Shown one piece after another: positions 25,575 to 34,171 of a stretch of DNA of 64,000 nt. The notes below the pieces were generated by a model. That model saw only the letters and a list, made by a program, of their open reading frames with translations, was not told where the DNA came from and searched no databases. The position numbers and the translations under genes were made by a program. Numbering within the stretch: the first letter of the stretch is position 1; each line of letters begins with the position of its first letter. This DNA comes from Bacillus sp. OxB-1 (lineage in GTDB: Bacteria > Bacillota > Bacilli > Bacillales_A > Planococcaceae): assembly GCF_000829195.1 (NCBI RefSeq), contig NZ_AP013294.1:2305001-2369000 (forward strand), in the 5' to 3' direction.

Positions 25575-27041
25575 GTGACCCGACGTAAACTCACCATTGC
25601 AATCTTGTCTCTATTCCTACTCGCTTCGTCGCAAGTATTCCCGCCGGCTGCTGAGGCAGCCGCCCCGTATGGAGATTTGGAGAAATCGATGAATCAGCTC
25701 CTGTCGGATTCGCGTCTGAAAAATTCAACGAGCAGCATCGTTGTCCGTAAAGCATCCACCGGGGAAATCGTATATCAATACCAGGCCGACCGGGGCATCC
25801 CACCGGCGTCAAACCAAAAGCTCCTAGTTGCGGCTGCCGCACTGGAGGCACTGGGGGAAAACTATCGCTTCCGGACCGATGTGTTGACCGACGGGACTGT
25901 TTCGAACGGAACTCTCCGCGGAAACGTCTATTTACGAGGCATGGGCGACCCGACTTTGATGAAAAAGGATCTTGATTTATTCGCTTCCCGACTTGCCAAA
26001 CAAGGCATCAAGCGGATCGAAGGGAATCTAGTAGGGGATGACAGTTTTTTCGATACGGTCCGGCTGTCGCCAAGTGTCACGAAAAGTCAGGAGACGTACT
26101 CCTTTGCAGCACAAGTGTCTGCCCTGACTCTATCGCCCGACCGCGATTATGATGCCGGCTCCATCATCATCGAGGCCAAGCCTACGCGGCGCGGGCAGAA
26201 AGCGAAAGTCACCTTGACGCCGGCGACCAAATTCGTCAATATCGTCAATCAATCGAAGACGGTGGCAAAAGGAAACGCCAATACACTGCGGATTTATCGC
26301 AAACATGGCACGAACACGATCTACATCACGGGCAATGCCCCGACCGGTTCGAGCGGCAGGAAAGCGTGGGTCGCGGTATCCAATCCGACGGCTTATGCCT
26401 TGCATGAATTCAAACAATCATTGACTGCAAGAGGGATCCGCCTCGTCAACTCATCCAACGTGCGCGGAAAAGTTCCCGCATCAGCGCAGTTGCTGACCCA
26501 CCGGGATTCCATGGCGCTTAATGATCTGCTAGTGCCTTTCATGAAGTTGAGCAATAATACACATGCCGAAATGCTGGCCAAAACAATGGGCAGGGAAGTG
26601 TATGGCGAAGGGAGTTGGGAAGCGGGCCTGAAAGTGATGCACGAATTTGTGGAAGCGAGCGGCCTGGACCGCGCGCAATGGAAGTTCGAGGATGCCTCCG
26701 GACTCTCCCCGTCGAATAAGGTATCCGCCGCCCAAATTTCCGGTCTGCTCTACGCCGTCCGTTCGAAACCTTGGTACCGCACATTCGTCCAGTCATTGCC
26801 CGTTGCAGGGGCCAATGAACGCTTCGTCGGCGGCACATTGCGCAACCGGATGAAAACGGCACCCGCAAAAGGGAATATCATTGCCAAAACAGGCAGCCTG
26901 ACAAATGTCAACGCGCTATCCGGCTATGCGGAAACGAGGGGCGGGGAAACATTGGTCTTCAGCATCCTGACACAAGGCCAGAAAACGAGCACCGTCCCGG
27001 TCATCGATCGAATGGCCGCCGCCATTGCGAATACGAAATGA
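25575..27041 (+). CDS. dacB: D-alanyl-D-alanine carboxypeptidase/endopeptidase (PBP4-type, S13)
   Basis: A secreted penicillin-binding protein of peptidase family S13 that trims peptidoglycan peptides. GTG start after GGAGGACCAAGT. A signal peptide (LTIAILSLFLLASSQVFPPA) ends near AEAAA, residue 30. The three active-site motifs are all present: SNQK (SxxK) near residue 80, SNN in KLSNNTHAE near residue 325, and KTG in IIAKTGSLTN near residue 438. An intervening ~200-residue insert after the first motif is typical of PBP4. The enzyme class is firm; the exact paralogue name is by similarity to S13 members such as B. subtilis DacC. Confidence 0.9.
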   Translation: MTRRKLTIAILSLFLLASSQVFPPAAEAAAPYGDLEKSMNQLLSDSRLKNSTSSIVVRKASTGEIVYQYQADRGIPPASNQKLLVAAAALEALGENYRFRTDVLTDGTVSNGTLRGNVYLRGMGDPTLMKKDLDLFASRLAKQGIKRIEGNLVGDDSFFDTVRLSPSVTKSQETYSFAAQVSALTLSPDRDYDAGSIIIEAKPTRRGQKAKVTLTPATKFVNIVNQSKTVAKGNANTLRIYRKHGTNTIYITGNAPTGSSGRKAWVAVSNPTAYALHEFKQSLTARGIRLVNSSNVRGKVPASAQLLTHRDSMALNDLLVPFMKLSNNTHAEMLAKTMGREVYGEGSWEAGLKVMHEFVEASGLDRAQWKFEDASGLSPSNKVSAAQISGLLYAVRSKPWYRTFVQSLPVAGANERFVGGTLRNRMKTAPAKGNIIAKTGSLTNVNALSGYAETRGGETLVFSILTQGQKTSTVPVIDRMAAAIANTK

Positions 27042-27053
27042 GCAGTTAAACAA

Positions 27054-27100
27054 AAAGGGATGGAGGAGCATACTTCAATCTGCTCGTCCATCCCTTACTT
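27054..27100. terminator. Terminator after dacB
   Basis: AAGGGATGGA pairs with TCCATCCCTT, inner GAGCA/TGCTC, followed by a modest T-rich tail. Confidence 0.7.
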
Positions 27101-27153
27101 TAATGCGTCCTCGATTTTTAACCAAACCAAGGAAGGCGACTTTTTAATATGTA

Positions 27154-27244
27154 TGGCGGAGACGAGAGGATTTGAACCCCCGCGGCGCTTGCACGCCCTA
27201 GCTGATTTCGAGTCAGCCCCCTTCAGCCTCTTGGGTACGTCTCC
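27154..27244 (-). tRNA. tRNA-Ser (anticodon CGA)
   Basis: Read on the minus strand: acceptor GGAGACG/CGTCTCC with G discriminator and encoded CCA; anticodon stem GCTGA/TCAGC with loop CTCGAAA, anticodon CGA at 27210-27208; long variable arm as in serine tRNAs; TTCAAAT in the T loop. It reads UCG codons. Confidence 0.95.
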
Positions 27245-27413
27245 ATTTTCACAAAAAATAGTATATCACCTGGAAATCGGGTACGTCAACGGAAAAGTTC
27301 AGCAGAAATAAGCCGCTTCGAGCAATGAAGCAATATCCCATAATAGGTGAAATTCTGTTAAACTAGATGAGAACGCTTCTGATGCCATTATGAATAAGGG
27401 GAGTGGAGACAAC

Positions 27414-27881
27414 ATGGTTGAAAAAATGAACGTAGAAAGTTTCAATTTGGACCATACGAAAGTCAAGGCGCCTTATGTGCGACTTGCCGGCGTCATTAAA
27501 GGGAAAAATGGCGATGAGATCCATAAATACGATATCCGCTTAAAGCAGCCGAACAAAGAGCATATGCAAATGCCTGCGCTTCATTCATTGGAGCATCTGA
27601 TGGCGGAAAAACTCCGGAACCATCATGACCAGGTCGTCGACTTGAGTCCGATGGGCTGCCAAACGGGCTTCTATCTGTCCGTTATCAATGACGACAATTA
27701 CGACAATATCCTGGACGCATTGGAAAAGACTTTGCGCGACGTACTGCAAGCGGAAGAAGTTCCCGCGTGCAATGAAATCCAATGCGGCTGGGCTGCGAGC
27801 CATAGCCTGGAAGGCGCCAAAGAATTGGCGGAAGACTTGTTGGCCAAACGCGAAGAATGGAAAGAAGTATTTGCCGAATAA
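27414..27881 (+). CDS. luxS: S-ribosylhomocysteine lyase LuxS
   Basis: LuxS cleaves S-ribosylhomocysteine to homocysteine and DPD, the precursor of autoinducer-2. The 155-residue protein carries the metal motif HSLEH near residue 51, [10 protein letters not shown] with the catalytic Cys near residue 81, and the third metal ligand Cys in [12 protein letters not shown]. The ATG at 27414 ([14 protein letters not shown]) follows GTGGAGACAAC; the ATG at 27390 lacks a site. A strong terminator follows. No mtnN or cysteine genes are adjacent. Confidence 0.95.
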   Translation: MVEKMNVESFNLDHTKVKAPYVRLAGVIKGKNGDEIHKYDIRLKQPNKEHMQMPALHSLEHLMAEKLRNHHDQVVDLSPMGCQTGFYLSVINDDNYDNILDALEKTLRDVLQAEEVPACNEIQCGWAASHSLEGAKELAEDLLAKREEWKEVFAE

Positions 27882-27894
27882 GGGAAGCGGGGGG

Positions 27895-27940
27895 AGCCGT
27901 CGCAGATCCGGAACAACCGGACTTGCGACGGCTTTCTTTT
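27895..27940 (+). terminator. Terminator after luxS
   Basis: AGCCGTCGCA pairs with TGCGACGGCT, inner CCGG/CCGG, then TTCTTTT. Confidence 0.92.
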
Positions 27941-28023
27941 CCATAGCTCCCGCTTCCCTTGTACGGTACAATCAATGTAGATGACAGAATATGATGAACA
28001 AAAGATTGGATTTGTTAACTTTA

Positions 28024-28556
28024 GTTACTTGGAGTGGAAGGCGGCGACTCCTGCTGGGTGAAGCGCGAATGGTGAGACCCCGCAGGAAAAGCGGTTACGG
28101 AGAACGGCTTTTGCGCCAAAAAGCAAAGCGTTTGGCAGCAGCCTTCGTTCCCGTAAAACATGTAGTTGGGAAATGTAGGATGCCTTAATTTCTGCAAAGT
28201 GCGCAGAAATACGGCAAATCGAACCCTTCGCTGTTCGATTGGCTCACCCGCGCCCCGCGGAAACTTTTAGTGAAATAGTAGCACCTGTTGCTTGGAGTGC
28301 AGGCGCCGACTCCTGCGGGAATAGCATGAGCCTTGAGACCCCGCAGGGCGCATGCCTTTCGCGACCGAGGAGGCTCAAGCCATGCCCGCGGAAAGAGAGC
28401 GCCGGAACGGAAAGCAACAGATTGACAGCAGTCATCTCTTTATTTCATTCTGAACTGAAAATAATGTAGATTAACACTTGACTACAGGTAAGAAAGCGTC
28501 CGCCTGCTCCTGTCGCTACGCTTTCGTCGCAAACGAAATTTGGAACGGAAAGTAAC
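28024..28556 (-). repeat. Family A repeat, copy 4 (interrupted)
   Basis: Ends GTTACTT (28024) and AAGTAAC (28550-28556) match each other uniquely among the copies. The repeat is interrupted after GCCCCGCGGAAA near 28262 and resumes at AAAGCGTCCGCCT near 28492; a complete copy (28287-28418) lies inside the interruption. Confidence 0.75.
28287..28418 (-). repeat. Family A repeat, copy 5 (nested)
   Basis: 132 bp with ends GTTGCTT/AAGCAAC and inner pair GGCGCC/GGCGCC-like, complete and lying within copy 4. Confidence 0.85.
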
Positions 28557-28611
28557 GGTTGGATGAATTCATTTTTTGGTCTTTATACATATGTAAAGGC
28601 AGGAGTTTCTA

Positions 28612-29292
28612 TTGGATATACGCATCTTATATGAAGACAATCATTTATTGATCGTGGAAAAGCCACCGAACATCCCGGTACAGGAAGATCGGACAGGCGA
28701 TAAGGATTTACTGACATTGTTGAAAGAAGATATCAAAGTGCGGTTTTCCAAACCGGGCAATGTCTATCTCGGCCTAGTCCATCGGCTAGATCGCCCCGTC
28801 GGCGGTGTCATGGTATTCGCCAAGACATCCAAGGCGGCGTCCCGGTTAGCGGACGAATTGCGGAGGCAAGCGATCGGCCGCACCTATGTCGCCGTCGTGC
28901 GCGGGACGCCTGCGAAAAAGAAGGGGAAACTCGTACACTATCTCGTCAAGGATGCCCGGGAAAACAAAGTCCATGTCGTCGACGCGAAACAAAAAGACGC
29001 CAAACAAGCTGTGCTGGACTATGAAGTCATCGCCAGTTCGGACCAGTTAAGTCTGCTGTCCGTCAACCTCCATACCGGCAGGCCACATCAGATCCGGGTT
29101 CAGCTCGCGGCAATCGGCTGTCCGCTCTATGGCGATCAAAAATACGGGGTGGGCGTCAACCGCCCCGGCCAGCAAATTGCGCTCTGGGCGCAATCGCTCA
29201 AATTGACCCATCCGACGAAGAAAGAGGAAGTGTCGATCCAATCGTCACCGCCTTTGGAATATCCATGGAATTTATTCAATAAGCTCCGGTGA
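28612..29292 (+). CDS. RluA-family pseudouridine synthase
   Basis: Converts uridine to pseudouridine in ribosomal or transfer RNA. The 226-residue protein is the short single-domain form without an S4 domain. It shows LYEDNHLLIVEKPPNIPVQ at the N terminus, the catalytic motif HRLDRPVGG with the active Asp near residue 60, GRTYVAVVRG and the C-terminal LHTGRPHQIRVQLA. Start codon TTG follows GGAGTTTCTA. The exact target uridine cannot be told; B. subtilis YhcT-like members are similar in size. It follows a tract of family A repeats. Confidence 0.88.
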   Translation: MDIRILYEDNHLLIVEKPPNIPVQEDRTGDKDLLTLLKEDIKVRFSKPGNVYLGLVHRLDRPVGGVMVFAKTSKAASRLADELRRQAIGRTYVAVVRGTPAKKKGKLVHYLVKDARENKVHVVDAKQKDAKQAVLDYEVIASSDQLSLLSVNLHTGRPHQIRVQLAAIGCPLYGDQKYGVGVNRPGQQIALWAQSLKLTHPTKKEEVSIQSSPPLEYPWNLFNKLR

Positions 29293-29371
29293 ATCTCTTG
29301 CGTCGTTTAAGAACCATTCCACACGGGAAATGTATATGTAGTACAGTTCTCTATTGGAAAGGAAGAACGTG

Positions 29372-29491
29372 ATGGCAAATAAACCTACTTGGGATAGCAG
29401 ACCCGAGCAGCCCGATAAGACCGAATGGGCGTTGCTCTTCGGAGTCCTGGTCCTTATCGCAATTCAAATCATCTGGGGTCTGATGTCATAA
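29372..29491 (+). CDS. Small single-pass membrane protein (39 aa)
   Basis: Not recognised. ATG follows AAAGGAAGAACGTG. The hydrophilic N-terminal 18 residues (MANKPTWDSRPEQPDKTE) are followed by one membrane helix (WALLFGVLVLIAIQIIWGL) running to the end. A terminator hairpin follows directly, so it looks like a complete one-gene unit. Such small membrane proteins are often sporulation- or stress-related in Bacillus, but nothing here shows that. Confidence 0.6.
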   Translation: MANKPTWDSRPEQPDKTEWALLFGVLVLIAIQIIWGLMS

Positions 29492-29495
29492 GGAA

Positions 29496-29537
29496 GCAGC
29501 TCGCACACTGAAAAAAGTTGTGCGGGCTGTTTTCAAT
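29496..29537 (+). terminator. Terminator after small membrane protein
   Basis: AGCTCGCACA pairs with TGTGCGGGCT around an A-rich loop, followed by GTTTTC. Confidence 0.7.
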
Positions 29538-29597
29538 ATGCAGCTATAAAAAACGGTTTTGATGGGCACCCTAGGATGGAAAGCGAGGAGGAATAAC

Positions 29598-30128
29598 ATG
29601 AAAAAATGGTTGCAAGTAACAATTCTTTTACTGGCAGCCTTGTCATTGATGGCTTGTGGGAATAAAAATAACAACAATGCGTCCAATGACCAAGCTGCCG
29701 ACACAACACAAAACCAAGAGGAGAAAGGAGTCGGAACGGGAGAACATGCCCAGGGCGATTCTGCGAATACAAATGATGGGCACGACAACCAGTCCCGTTT
29801 GGAAGTGGCGGATGAAGCGGCAGACCACGTAGCTGATTTGGAGGAAGTCGACAACGCGACCGTCCTTGTCACAGATCGGAACGCCTATGTAGCCGCCGTA
29901 TTGTCGAATCAATCCGGAACGGAACTGACATCTGACCTGGAGAACCGAATTGCTTCCGCCGTCCGGGACGCAGACCAGGACATCGAGAATGTCTACGTCT
30001 CCGTCAATCCGGATTTTGTCGAACGGATGAATGAGTATGGAACTAAAATTGATGAAGGGAAGCCAGTGGAAGGGCTTTTTGAGGAATTTACGGAAGCCGT
30101 GCGCCGGGTCTTCCCGGATGCCCGGTAA
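29598..30128 (+). CDS. YhcN/YlaJ-family sporulation lipoprotein
   Basis: A 176-residue lipoprotein: signal peptide with lipobox SLMAC (Cys near residue 20), a long Asn/Gln/Asp-rich linker to about residue 75, then the YhcN/YlaJ domain (ADHVADLEEVDNATVLVTDRNAYVAAV broken in motifs such as VTDRNAYVA and IENVYVSVNPDF). Such proteins sit in the forespore or spore membrane and help germination or outgrowth. RBS GAGGAGGAATAAC sets the ATG at 29598. Next gene downstream is a Spo0E-like regulator, matching a sporulation context. Confidence 0.85.
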   Translation: MKKWLQVTILLLAALSLMACGNKNNNNASNDQAADTTQNQEEKGVGTGEHAQGDSANTNDGHDNQSRLEVADEAADHVADLEEVDNATVLVTDRNAYVAAVLSNQSGTELTSDLENRIASAVRDADQDIENVYVSVNPDFVERMNEYGTKIDEGKPVEGLFEEFTEAVRRVFPDAR

Positions 30129-30343
30129 TTCGATAAAAATTTCAATGAAAACTTTTGGTTTTATCGATGGAAAAAAGGGGATCTGTTCAAAGAGCCCCTC
30201 TATCGCACGTAATAGAACAAAAATGGATGCATATTTGTGACAAACTGATGACAATTTAGAGTTGTGGCAAAATCCGACATTTATTTTAAACGTTCTGTTA
30301 TAAGATGGGGAAGTGTTTGAGTATATCAAATGGAGGAAGAGTC

Positions 30344-30511
30344 GTGGACAAGATGTTATGCGAAAAACTGGATCTATCTCTTATGATTAACAGGCAACGG
30401 AAAGTGATGTACAAAAAAGCGAAAGATTTCGGATTCACCCATCCATCCGTTGTGCAATGCAGTCAGGAGTTAGATGCCATGCTTAACCGTTATCAACATA
30501 TTCGTATGTGA
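30344..30511 (+). CDS. Spo0E-like sporulation phosphatase
   Basis: A 55-residue protein of the Spo0E family, small helical hairpin phosphatases that take phosphate from Spo0A~P and delay sporulation. The signature SQELDAMLNRYQ near residue 42 is clear, preceded by a helix with KVMYKKAKDFGF. The GTG at 30344 is the best start, 9 bases after TGGAGGAAGA. Family members differ in targets (Spo0A or other regulators), so specificity is open. A bidirectional terminator separates it from convergent ilvE. Confidence 0.85.
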   Translation: MDKMLCEKLDLSLMINRQRKVMYKKAKDFGFTHPSVVQCSQELDAMLNRYQHIRM

Positions 30512-30546
30512 CAACTCCAGAATTCACTTATAGAGAAACGAATACC

Positions 30547-30592
30547 AAAAGACATCACCGGATCGGCCATGGGCCGGGTGATGTCTTTTTTA
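30547..30592. terminator. Bidirectional terminator between Spo0E-like gene and ilvE
   Basis: AAAAGACATCACC pairs with GGTGATGTCTTTT with inner CGGCC/GGCCG; A-run on the left and T-run on the right serve both strands. Confidence 0.9.
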
Positions 30593-30598
30593 CGGATA

Positions 30599-31693
30599 TC
30601 AAGCTTGTGCGATTGCGGATTTTTCCAATGTGACGACCCAGTCGAAAGGATCTTCGATTTTTCCGGTCTGGATGCCTGTTAATGTATCATAGAGCTTTCT
30701 GGAAAGTGCACCGGTTTCTCCGTCGCCGACGACCATTTTTTTGCCATCCCAGTTCAGTTCACCGACGGGCGAGATGACGGCTGCGGTTCCCGTGCCGAAC
30801 ACTTCTTCCAAATGGCCATTCGCATGAGCCTCTTGGATTTCCGCGATGGAGATTCTCCGTTCCGTGACAGGCAACTCCCAGTGGCGGAGCAATTCCAAAA
30901 TGGACTTCCGGGTGATCCCTTCTAAAATGCTGCCATTCAATGCGGGTGTGATGATTTCACCGTTGATTTTGAAGAAGATGTTCATGCTGCCCACTTCTTC
31001 GATATATTTCTTCTCCACACCGTCGAGCCAGAGCACTTGGGAATAACCTTCGCGGTCAGCCACTTCCTGTGCTTTCAAGGCGGAAGCATAGTTGCCCGCC
31101 GTCTTGGCGTTCCCCGTCCCGCCTGCAACCGCACGGACGAAATTGTTCTCAACGAGGATCTTGACCGGGTGGATGCCCTCTTTATAGTAGGAACCTACCG
31201 GCGAAAGGATGATCATGAATTTATATTCTTTGGCGCTCGAAACGCCTAGATGGGGTTCGGTCGCGATGATAAACGGACGTATATAGAGGGAGGTCCCTTC
31301 TGCTGTCGGTATCCACTCTTTATCTATCTCAAGCAATTGATTCAGCGCATCAAGTGCCAGCTCTTCGCTGATTTGTGGAATGCACATCCGGTCATTCGAA
31401 CGGTTCAACCGTTTCATATTCTCTTCCGGGCGGAATAGGCGGATCGTTCCGTCTTCCGAGGCAAAAGCCTTCAATCCTTCGAAAACCGTCTGTCCGTAAT
31501 GGAAAACAATTGCAGCCGGATCCAGCGTGATCGGCTCATACGGGACGATTCTATGATCGTGCCACCCCAATCCCTCGGTATAGTCTGCTATGAACATATG
31601 ATCCGTGAACACCCGGCCGAATAATAGATTATTTGGATCCGGCTTCTGTTTCAACGTCTCACTTTTTCTGATCAGAATTGGTAGTCTACTCAT
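30599..31693 (-). CDS. ilvE: Branched-chain amino acid aminotransferase
   Basis: A PLP enzyme of fold class IV that makes or breaks down leucine, isoleucine and valine. The 364-residue protein belongs to the longer (type II) form. Visible marks: GWHDHRIVPYEPITLDPAA near residue 45, VFHYGQTVFEGLKAF near residue 65, LYIRPFIIATEPHLGV, GGTGNAKTAGNYA containing the PLP-binding Lys near residue 200, and EVFGTGTAAVISPVG. A TATAAT hexamer lies about 52 bp upstream (31745-31750 on the plus strand) with a poor -35. A cre site lies further upstream, but closer to the divergent transporter. Confidence 0.95.
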   Translation of the reverse strand: MSRLPILIRKSETLKQKPDPNNLLFGRVFTDHMFIADYTEGLGWHDHRIVPYEPITLDPAAIVFHYGQTVFEGLKAFASEDGTIRLFRPEENMKRLNRSNDRMCIPQISEELALDALNQLLEIDKEWIPTAEGTSLYIRPFIIATEPHLGVSSAKEYKFMIILSPVGSYYKEGIHPVKILVENNFVRAVAGGTGNAKTAGNYASALKAQEVADREGYSQVLWLDGVEKKYIEEVGSMNIFFKINGEIITPALNGSILEGITRKSILELLRHWELPVTERRISIAEIQEAHANGHLEEVFGTGTAAVISPVGELNWDGKKMVVGDGETGALSRKLYDTLTGIQTGKIEDPFDWVVTLEKSAIAQA

Positions 31694-31889
31694 CGTGATC
31701 GAAACCTCTTTCCTCGTCTTAATAAAAAAATATCGCTTGGAACGATTATACTGCTTTTTTCAAAATAATGAAAGAAAAAAATATTAAAACCTTGCCAAAA
31801 TGAAGACTTACGACCTAGCATTTTTCAAAATGAAAAAATGAAGGAAAATTTGTTGTTTTACTTTTCATAAAGAAATATTAACATATAAA

Positions 31890-31903
31890 TGAAACCGCTT
31901 ACA
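31890..31903. promoter_or_regulatory. CcpA cre site between ilvE and ABC operon
   Basis: TGAAACCGCTTACA fits TGWAANCGNTNWCA at all fixed positions. It is 62 bp upstream of the transporter -35, a position more suited to activation than roadblock. Confidence 0.65.
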
Positions 31904-31964
31904 TGAAAGTGGTAAAATGTTTGAAAGAAAAAGAGTTTTTTGCAATTAAACTGTCAGAATCCTA

Positions 31965-31993
31965 TTGACTTCCGTTCTTTCGCGGTGTAGCAT
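31965..31993 (+). promoter_or_regulatory. SigA-type promoter of TrpX-like operon
   Basis: TTGACT, 17-base spacer, TAGCAT, about 70 bases before the gene. Confidence 0.6.
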
Positions 31994-32064
31994 AACGATA
32001 AACTTGTAAGAAAAGTTTCACAAGTCGCGGTACATTTTATTTTATAAAAGGGGGAAGGTTTTTT

Positions 32065-33096
32065 ATGAGAAAAGGTTGGAAAAAGTACGCATTCATTCTA
32101 TTCGCGTTGATGCTAGTTTTGGCGGCTTGCGGCAATGGGGGAGACACAACTGATGCGCCAGCACCAACTGATGGCGATAATAAAGAGCCAGAAACAGCAG
32201 CACAACCAGAAGAGTCGACTAAGTATAAAGTCGGAGTCACACAAATTGTCGAACACCCGTCTTTGAATGCAGCTTTTGATGGTTTCAAGAAAGCTTTGGA
32301 AGATGCAGGTTTGGATGTTGAGTATGATATCCAGAACGCGCAGAACGACAATAGTGCGAATACGACAATTGCCAACAACTTGGTCAGTTCCGGAGTCGAC
32401 CTGATCTTTGCGAACTCCACGCCAAGTGCACAAGCAGTGGCTGGAGCAACATCTGATATTCCAATTGTCTTCACTTCCGTTACAGACGCGGTCAGCGCGG
32501 AATTGGTCGCTTCCATGGAAAGCCCGGGAGGCAACGTGACGGGAACGATTGATAATCACCCGGAAGCGATTCCAACAACTATGAAATTCCTAAAAGAAGA
32601 ACTCGGTGCTAAAAATGTAGGAATGGTTTTCAACTCCGGAGAGCAAAACTCTCGTTCTCAAGTGGATGCGGTAAAAGAGATTTTGGCAGACATGGATATG
32701 ACAGTCGTGGAAGCATCCGTTGCCACATCGGCTGACGTCAAGCAAGCGACAGAATCATTGCTGGGGAAAGTGGACTCGCTTTACATCATTACGGATAACA
32801 CGGTCGTTTCCGCTTTGGAATCCGTAGTATCCGTCGCAAACGATAACAAACTTCCGATGATGGTCGGAGAATTCGACTCGGTTAGCCGTGGCGGCTTAGG
32901 TGCTTACGGTTTTGAATACTATGATATCGGATACGAAGCAGGCCAAATGGCTGTGAAAATCCTGAAAGGCGAGAGCACGCCAGCAGAAATGCCGGTTCAA
33001 ATCCCGCAAAACTTGAAGCTGATCATGAATAAACAGACGGCTGAAACAATCGGCGTGGACATCAAAGACGAGTGGAACGCTGAATTTGCCGAATAA
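32065..33096 (+). CDS. ABC transporter substrate-binding lipoprotein (TrpX-like)
   Basis: A 343-residue lipoprotein: signal peptide with lipobox VLAAC (Cys near residue 24), an acidic linker, then the ABC_sub_bind domain with VGVTQIVEHPSLNAAFDGF, FANSTPSAQAVAGAT, DIPIVFTSVTDAV and MVGEFDSVSRGGLGAYG. This family binds tryptophan or other aromatic amino acids in streptococci (TrpX); the substrate here is inferred. RBS GGGGGAAGGTTTTTT. First gene of a three-gene operon with permease and ATPase. Confidence 0.85.
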   Translation: MRKGWKKYAFILFALMLVLAACGNGGDTTDAPAPTDGDNKEPETAAQPEESTKYKVGVTQIVEHPSLNAAFDGFKKALEDAGLDVEYDIQNAQNDNSANTTIANNLVSSGVDLIFANSTPSAQAVAGATSDIPIVFTSVTDAVSAELVASMESPGGNVTGTIDNHPEAIPTTMKFLKEELGAKNVGMVFNSGEQNSRSQVDAVKEILADMDMTVVEASVATSADVKQATESLLGKVDSLYIITDNTVVSALESVVSVANDNKLPMMVGEFDSVSRGGLGAYGFEYYDIGYEAGQMAVKILKGESTPAEMPVQIPQNLKLIMNKQTAETIGVDIKDEWNAEFAE

Positions 33097-33118
33097 ATTA
33101 GTAAGGAGATGACATTGC

Positions 33119-34171
33119 ATGTTTTCAGCTGTATTTGGCTCAGTTGAGCAAGGAATCATCTATGCGATCATGGCATTAGGAGTCTATTTGTCTTTTCGTG
33201 TACTTGACTTTCCAGATTTGACGGTTGACGGTAGTTTTGTGACTGGAGCGGCTGTTGCAGCGACGATGATATTCTTCGGATATCATCCGTTGCTCGCAAC
33301 GGGTGTGGCAATGGTCATCGGATTCGTTGCAGGATGCATCACGGGATTGTTACACACTAAAGGGAAGATCAATGCGCTCCTATCGGGGATCCTGATGATG
33401 ATTGCATTGTATTCCATCAATCTGCGAATTATGGGGATGACTTCGGATACGTCGGTCGGACGCCCGAATATCCCACTGTTCAATGCCGAAACCATGTTCA
33501 GTAAATTCCAGGTTTTCTGGAGTTCCCTAGGCATTGACCAGGCTATCAATGGTTTCTTCGGGATGCTTGGCGTGAAATTCCTTCCATCTACATGGGGTAC
33601 TTTGTTCGTCATGATCTTCATCACATTGATCATCAAGTTCTGTGTCGACTGGTTCTTGAAAACAGAGGTCGGCCTTGCCATCCGTGCAACAGGGGACAAT
33701 AAGAAGATGATCCGCAGCTTTTCCGCCAACACGGATACTCTTGTGATCATCGGACTTGGCTTCTCCAACGCATTGGTAGCGTTTTCCGGCGCTTTGATCG
33801 CCCAATATTCCAAATTCTCGGATATCGGAATGGGAATCGGGATGATTATCATCGGTCTAGCTTCCGTCATTATCGGGGAAGCGATTTTCGGAACAAAAAC
33901 AATCGTGCGGACGACGTTGGCGGTTATCGCGGGTGCGATCATCTACCGGATCGTCCTTGGGCTTGCACTCCGCATCGACTTGCTCGATACAGGGGATATG
34001 AAGCTCATTACGGCGGTCATCGTTATCGGTGCACTCGTCCTTCCGCAATATTTCGAGAAGCGCCGCGAGCGGAGCCGGAAATCGAAACGACGCGCGGAAC
34101 GTATGCTTGAAAAGGAAAACGGTTTGAAAATGGAGGCGAATGGCGTTGCTGAAATTAAAACACATCAATAA
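33119..34171 (+). CDS. ABC transporter permease (TrpY-like)
   Basis: A 350-residue integral membrane protein of the branched-chain/ribose-type permease superfamily. About eight or nine hydrophobic segments run from residue 10 to 315. Marks are YLSFRVLDFPDLTVDGSF near the N terminus, FLKTEVGLAIRATGDNKKM (cytoplasmic coupling loop) and GLASVIIGEAIFGT. A charged tail (EKRRERSRKSKRRAERM) follows the last helix and overlaps the ATPase gene start by 32 bp. It works with the genes on either side. Confidence 0.88.
   Translation: MFSAVFGSVEQGIIYAIMALGVYLSFRVLDFPDLTVDGSFVTGAAVAATMIFFGYHPLLATGVAMVIGFVAGCITGLLHTKGKINALLSGILMMIALYSINLRIMGMTSDTSVGRPNIPLFNAETMFSKFQVFWSSLGIDQAINGFFGMLGVKFLPSTWGTLFVMIFITLIIKFCVDWFLKTEVGLAIRATGDNKKMIRSFSANTDTLVIIGLGFSNALVAFSGALIAQYSKFSDIGMGIGMIIIGLASVIIGEAIFGTKTIVRTTLAVIAGAIIYRIVLGLALRIDLLDTGDMKLITAVIVIGALVLPQYFEKRRERSRKSKRRAERMLEKENGLKMEANGVAEIKTHQ

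Larger units (their letters stand above)
31694..32064. other. AT-rich divergent regulatory region
   Basis: About 370 bp, strongly AT-rich, between ilvE and the TrpX-like operon. It holds a cre site (31890-31903) and a SigA-type promoter (31965-31993). No T-box or riboswitch signature was seen. Confidence 0.7.

Noticed and set aside
31694-32064. T-box or other leader riboswitch before the TrpX-like operon
   Set aside because: I looked for a T-box sequence and a terminator/antiterminator pair and saw neither.
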